From Lentisphaeria bacterium (GTDB taxonomy: Bacteria; Verrucomicrobiota; Lentisphaeria; Oligosphaerales; JAFGRS01), in assembly GCA_016935045.1 (NCBI GenBank), contig JAFGRS010000687.1:1-6925 (forward strand): a DNA stretch of 6,925 nucleotides, in the 5' to 3' direction. The notes under the pieces are model-generated. The model searched no databases and was not told the DNA's origin. It saw only the letters and a program-made list of their open reading frames with translations. The position numbers were made by a program, and so were the translations under genes. Shown in pieces: positions 5,896 through 6,925 of the stretch (its first letter is position 1; each line of letters starts with the position of its first letter).

Positions 5896-6354
5896 ATGGA
5901 TTGGAGGTCCTTCGGCGAACCCCGCGAGTGTCGCCTGGTGCTGGCCCTGGCGGACATCGCGCGCTTCCGCCGGGCGGCTGAGGGGCGTCCGGACCGGGAG
6001 GTCTTTGCCTTTCTGGACGCATTCTACCGTCTGGCGGCAGACCATGTGGCCAGGGCGGGAGGCAAGGTGGTCAAGGCCATGGGGGACGGGGTCCTGATGG
6101 TGTTCTCACCCGACCGGGCCCAGGAGGCAGTGACCGAGCTGCACGCACTGCAGCACGATGCCATCGGCCTCTGGGGGAAGCAGGGCCCCCCGTGCGAGGT
6201 GATGCTGAAGCTCCATCTCGGAGACGTCGTGGCCGGCCCCATGCAGCCGGAGGGCCGCTTCGACGTCATCGGACGGGCGGTATGCGACCTGTTCTGCATG
6301 CCCGCCCAGGGCCCACACCTCTCGGCCGAACTGGTGCATCACCTACACCTGTGA
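5896..6354 (+). CDS. Class III nucleotidyl-cyclase-like protein with altered catalytic residues
   Basis: This 152-aa protein is a single class III adenylate/guanylate cyclase-type domain with no sensor or membrane part. Metal-binding Asp20 lies in LALADIARF and Asp64 in KAMGDGVLMVF. Lys60 and Asp123 (in FDVIG) match the adenine-specifying Lys/Asp pair of adenylyl cyclases (mammalian AC2 Lys938/Asp1018). The next segment, GRAVCDLFC, lines up without gaps with GKTVNVASR of AC2. It places Cys130 and Cys134 where the catalytic Asn1025 and Arg1029 should be. The domain is also shorter than the usual 180-190 aa. It may therefore bind nucleotide without making cAMP, or work only beside a second protein. 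The start is set by a strong Shine-Dalgarno. A small lipoprotein gene follows 8 nt after the stop, probably in the same transcript. Confidence is high for the fold and low for activity. Confidence 0.82.
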   Translation: MDWRSFGEPRECRLVLALADIARFRRAAEGRPDREVFAFLDAFYRLAADHVARAGGKVVKAMGDGVLMVFSPDRAQEAVTELHALQHDAIGLWGKQGPPCEVMLKLHLGDVVAGPMQPEGRFDVIGRAVCDLFCMPAQGPHLSAELVHHLHL

Positions 6355-6362
6355 GGCCCCAT

Positions 6363-6572
6363 ATGCAGCTCTCCGGCCAGACCCGACGCATCGCCTGTGC
6401 CGCGATGGCGATGGCGCTGGCCGCGATCACGCAGGGCTGTCTTCTCACGCGACTGCTCACCATGCCCATGCGCGTGGGCGGCGCCGTCCTGACCATCGTC
6501 CCCTGCGCCGGGGATGCCGCCCACGAGGGCATCGACGCAGCCGCCAAAGCCCTCGACGACATCCCCCTCTGA
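6363..6572 (+). CDS. Small DUF6726-like lipoprotein
   Basis: This 69-aa protein has a basic N-terminus (TRR), a hydrophobic Ala/Met-rich span, and ITQGC, with Cys26 as the likely lipidated residue; the lipobox is off-consensus at -3 (Thr) and -2 (Gln). After Cys26 come LLTRLLTMPMRVGG, VLTIVPCAGDAAHEGIDAAA and a short acidic end. The pattern of a lipid-type Cys, a P-x-RVGG block, a V-P-x-x-G turn and an Asp/Ala-rich tail resembles what I recall of DUF6726 proteins from Proteobacteria, whose function is unknown. The ATG at 6363 is 8 nt after the cyclase-like stop, with a weak GTGAGG upstream, so it may be read by re-initiation. A membrane or envelope location is inferred. The frame is open further upstream over the cyclase-like gene, but that part is a shadow. 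Confidence 0.72.
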   Translation: MQLSGQTRRIACAAMAMALAAITQGCLLTRLLTMPMRVGGAVLTIVPCAGDAAHEGIDAAAKALDDIPL

Positions 6573-6590
6573 GGCCGCGAGGACGCGGCC
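6573..6590 (+). terminator. Possible transcription-end hairpin
   Basis: GGCCGCG (6573-6579) and CGCGGCC (6584-6590) form a perfect 7-bp stem around AGGA, starting directly after the lipoprotein stop codon. No T-run follows, so it would be a non-canonical or Rho-assisted end, or an RNA-stabilising structure. Confidence 0.4.
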
Positions 6591-6617
6591 GCGCCAGGGG
6601 GCATGGCCGCGCCAGGG
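6587..6617. repeat. 13-bp direct repeat
   Basis: GGCCGCGCCAGGG occurs at 6587-6599 and again at 6605-6617, 18 nt apart start to start. The first copy overlaps the 3' arm of the hairpin above. It looks like a small local duplication. Confidence 0.85.
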
Positions 6618-6925
6618 CGGGTCAGTCCTCTAATTTCACTTTAGCGGCTTTGGCAATGGACCTGGGCTGGATTCTCTTTCTGTCCAGCCGAGTTCGTTTC
6701 CGATCCGGCGCTGCACCCGTTCTTCGGGCGCTTCCGGGCGCCGGCAGGAGTGACCCCTGCAACCCGCTTGCCGACAGATCGTACTGTTCGCGTCTCTTGG
6801 CGTGTTCCGCGCTTCACGAATGGACGAGGTTGGTGTTTGCGGACGGAGAACACGGTGACGTTGGCGGAACCGGCTTGGGCATGGAGCGCGAGCGTCCTCC
6901 CGGGCTTCCCGGCGTTGACGGATGC
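6618..6925. other. 3' end without a recognised gene, less GC-rich
   Basis: Sequence from about 6620 is visibly less GC-rich than the genes, with an AT-rich patch at 6626-6650. On the plus strand a frame is open from ATG 6656 to the window end (90 codons). On the minus strand a frame ending with a stop at 6641-6643 is also open to the edge. Neither shows a ribosome site, gene-like third-position bias or a motif I recognise. Either could be the end of a gene lying beyond the window. Confidence 0.45.

Noticed and set aside
5568..5981. Plus-strand frame of 137 codons before and over the cyclase-like gene
   Set aside because: It has no ribosome site and a Pro/Gly/Arg-rich product, crosses two hairpins, and overlaps the cyclase-like gene, which has a strong Shine-Dalgarno and a recognisable domain.
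6641..6853. Minus-strand frame of 70 codons at the right edge
   Set aside because: The Lys/Arg-rich product has no motif and no ribosome site, and the codon use is unlike the neighbouring genes. It may be part of a longer frame beyond the window, so it is only mentioned in the edge region.

Overview
The window is GC-rich bacterial DNA, roughly two-thirds G+C by eye, with strong third-position GC in the genes. Two things hint at a proteobacterium, perhaps gammaproteobacterial: a DUF6726-like small lipoprotein at 6363-6572, and paired GTAG-headed palindromes of the REP/REPIN type at 5427-5479. This assignment is weak. The 7-bp tandem repeat at 5244-5276 is a kind of intergenic repeat I have also seen in other phyla.

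Positions 1-5215 hold one compact plus-strand operon of seven genes. The first is cut by the window edge. After a 4-nt gap, every junction is a stop/start overlap of 4 or 8 nt, so the genes are almost certainly co-transcribed and translationally coupled. In order they are: an extended SDR related to thioester reductases (partial), a stand-alone SCP2 sterol/lipid-carrier domain, an alpha/beta hydrolase of the COG2945 type, a flavodoxin-fold NAD(P)H:quinone-type oxidoreductase, and a complete NitT/TauT-type ABC importer (lipoprotein binding protein, ATPase, permease). No regulator or substrate-defining enzyme lies in view. A reasonable inference is uptake of a small organic compound joined to enzymes that handle a hydrophobic acyl or lipid-like molecule. 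The substrate is unknown.

Positions 5216-5895 are a 680-nt intergenic region with no convincing gene but much structure. It holds a 12-bp palindrome just after the operon, a (GGACCAT) tandem repeat, a hairpin, and a 149-nt nested inverted-repeat element (5385-5533). The core of that element is two head-to-head REP-like hairpins with the same loop and compensatory stem changes. Two further GC-rich hairpins follow.

Positions 5896-6572 hold a second small transcription unit. It encodes a 152-aa class III nucleotidyl-cyclase-like protein, whose metal and adenine-contact residues are kept but whose transition-state Asn and Arg are both Cys, followed by the 69-aa DUF6726-like lipoprotein. A hairpin touches the last stop codon, then come a 13-bp direct repeat and about 300 nt of less GC-rich sequence with no recognisable gene, to the window end.

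The least explained features are the nested REPIN-like element, the lipid-carrier/redox/ABC-importer operon, and the cyclase-like protein with altered catalytic residues.
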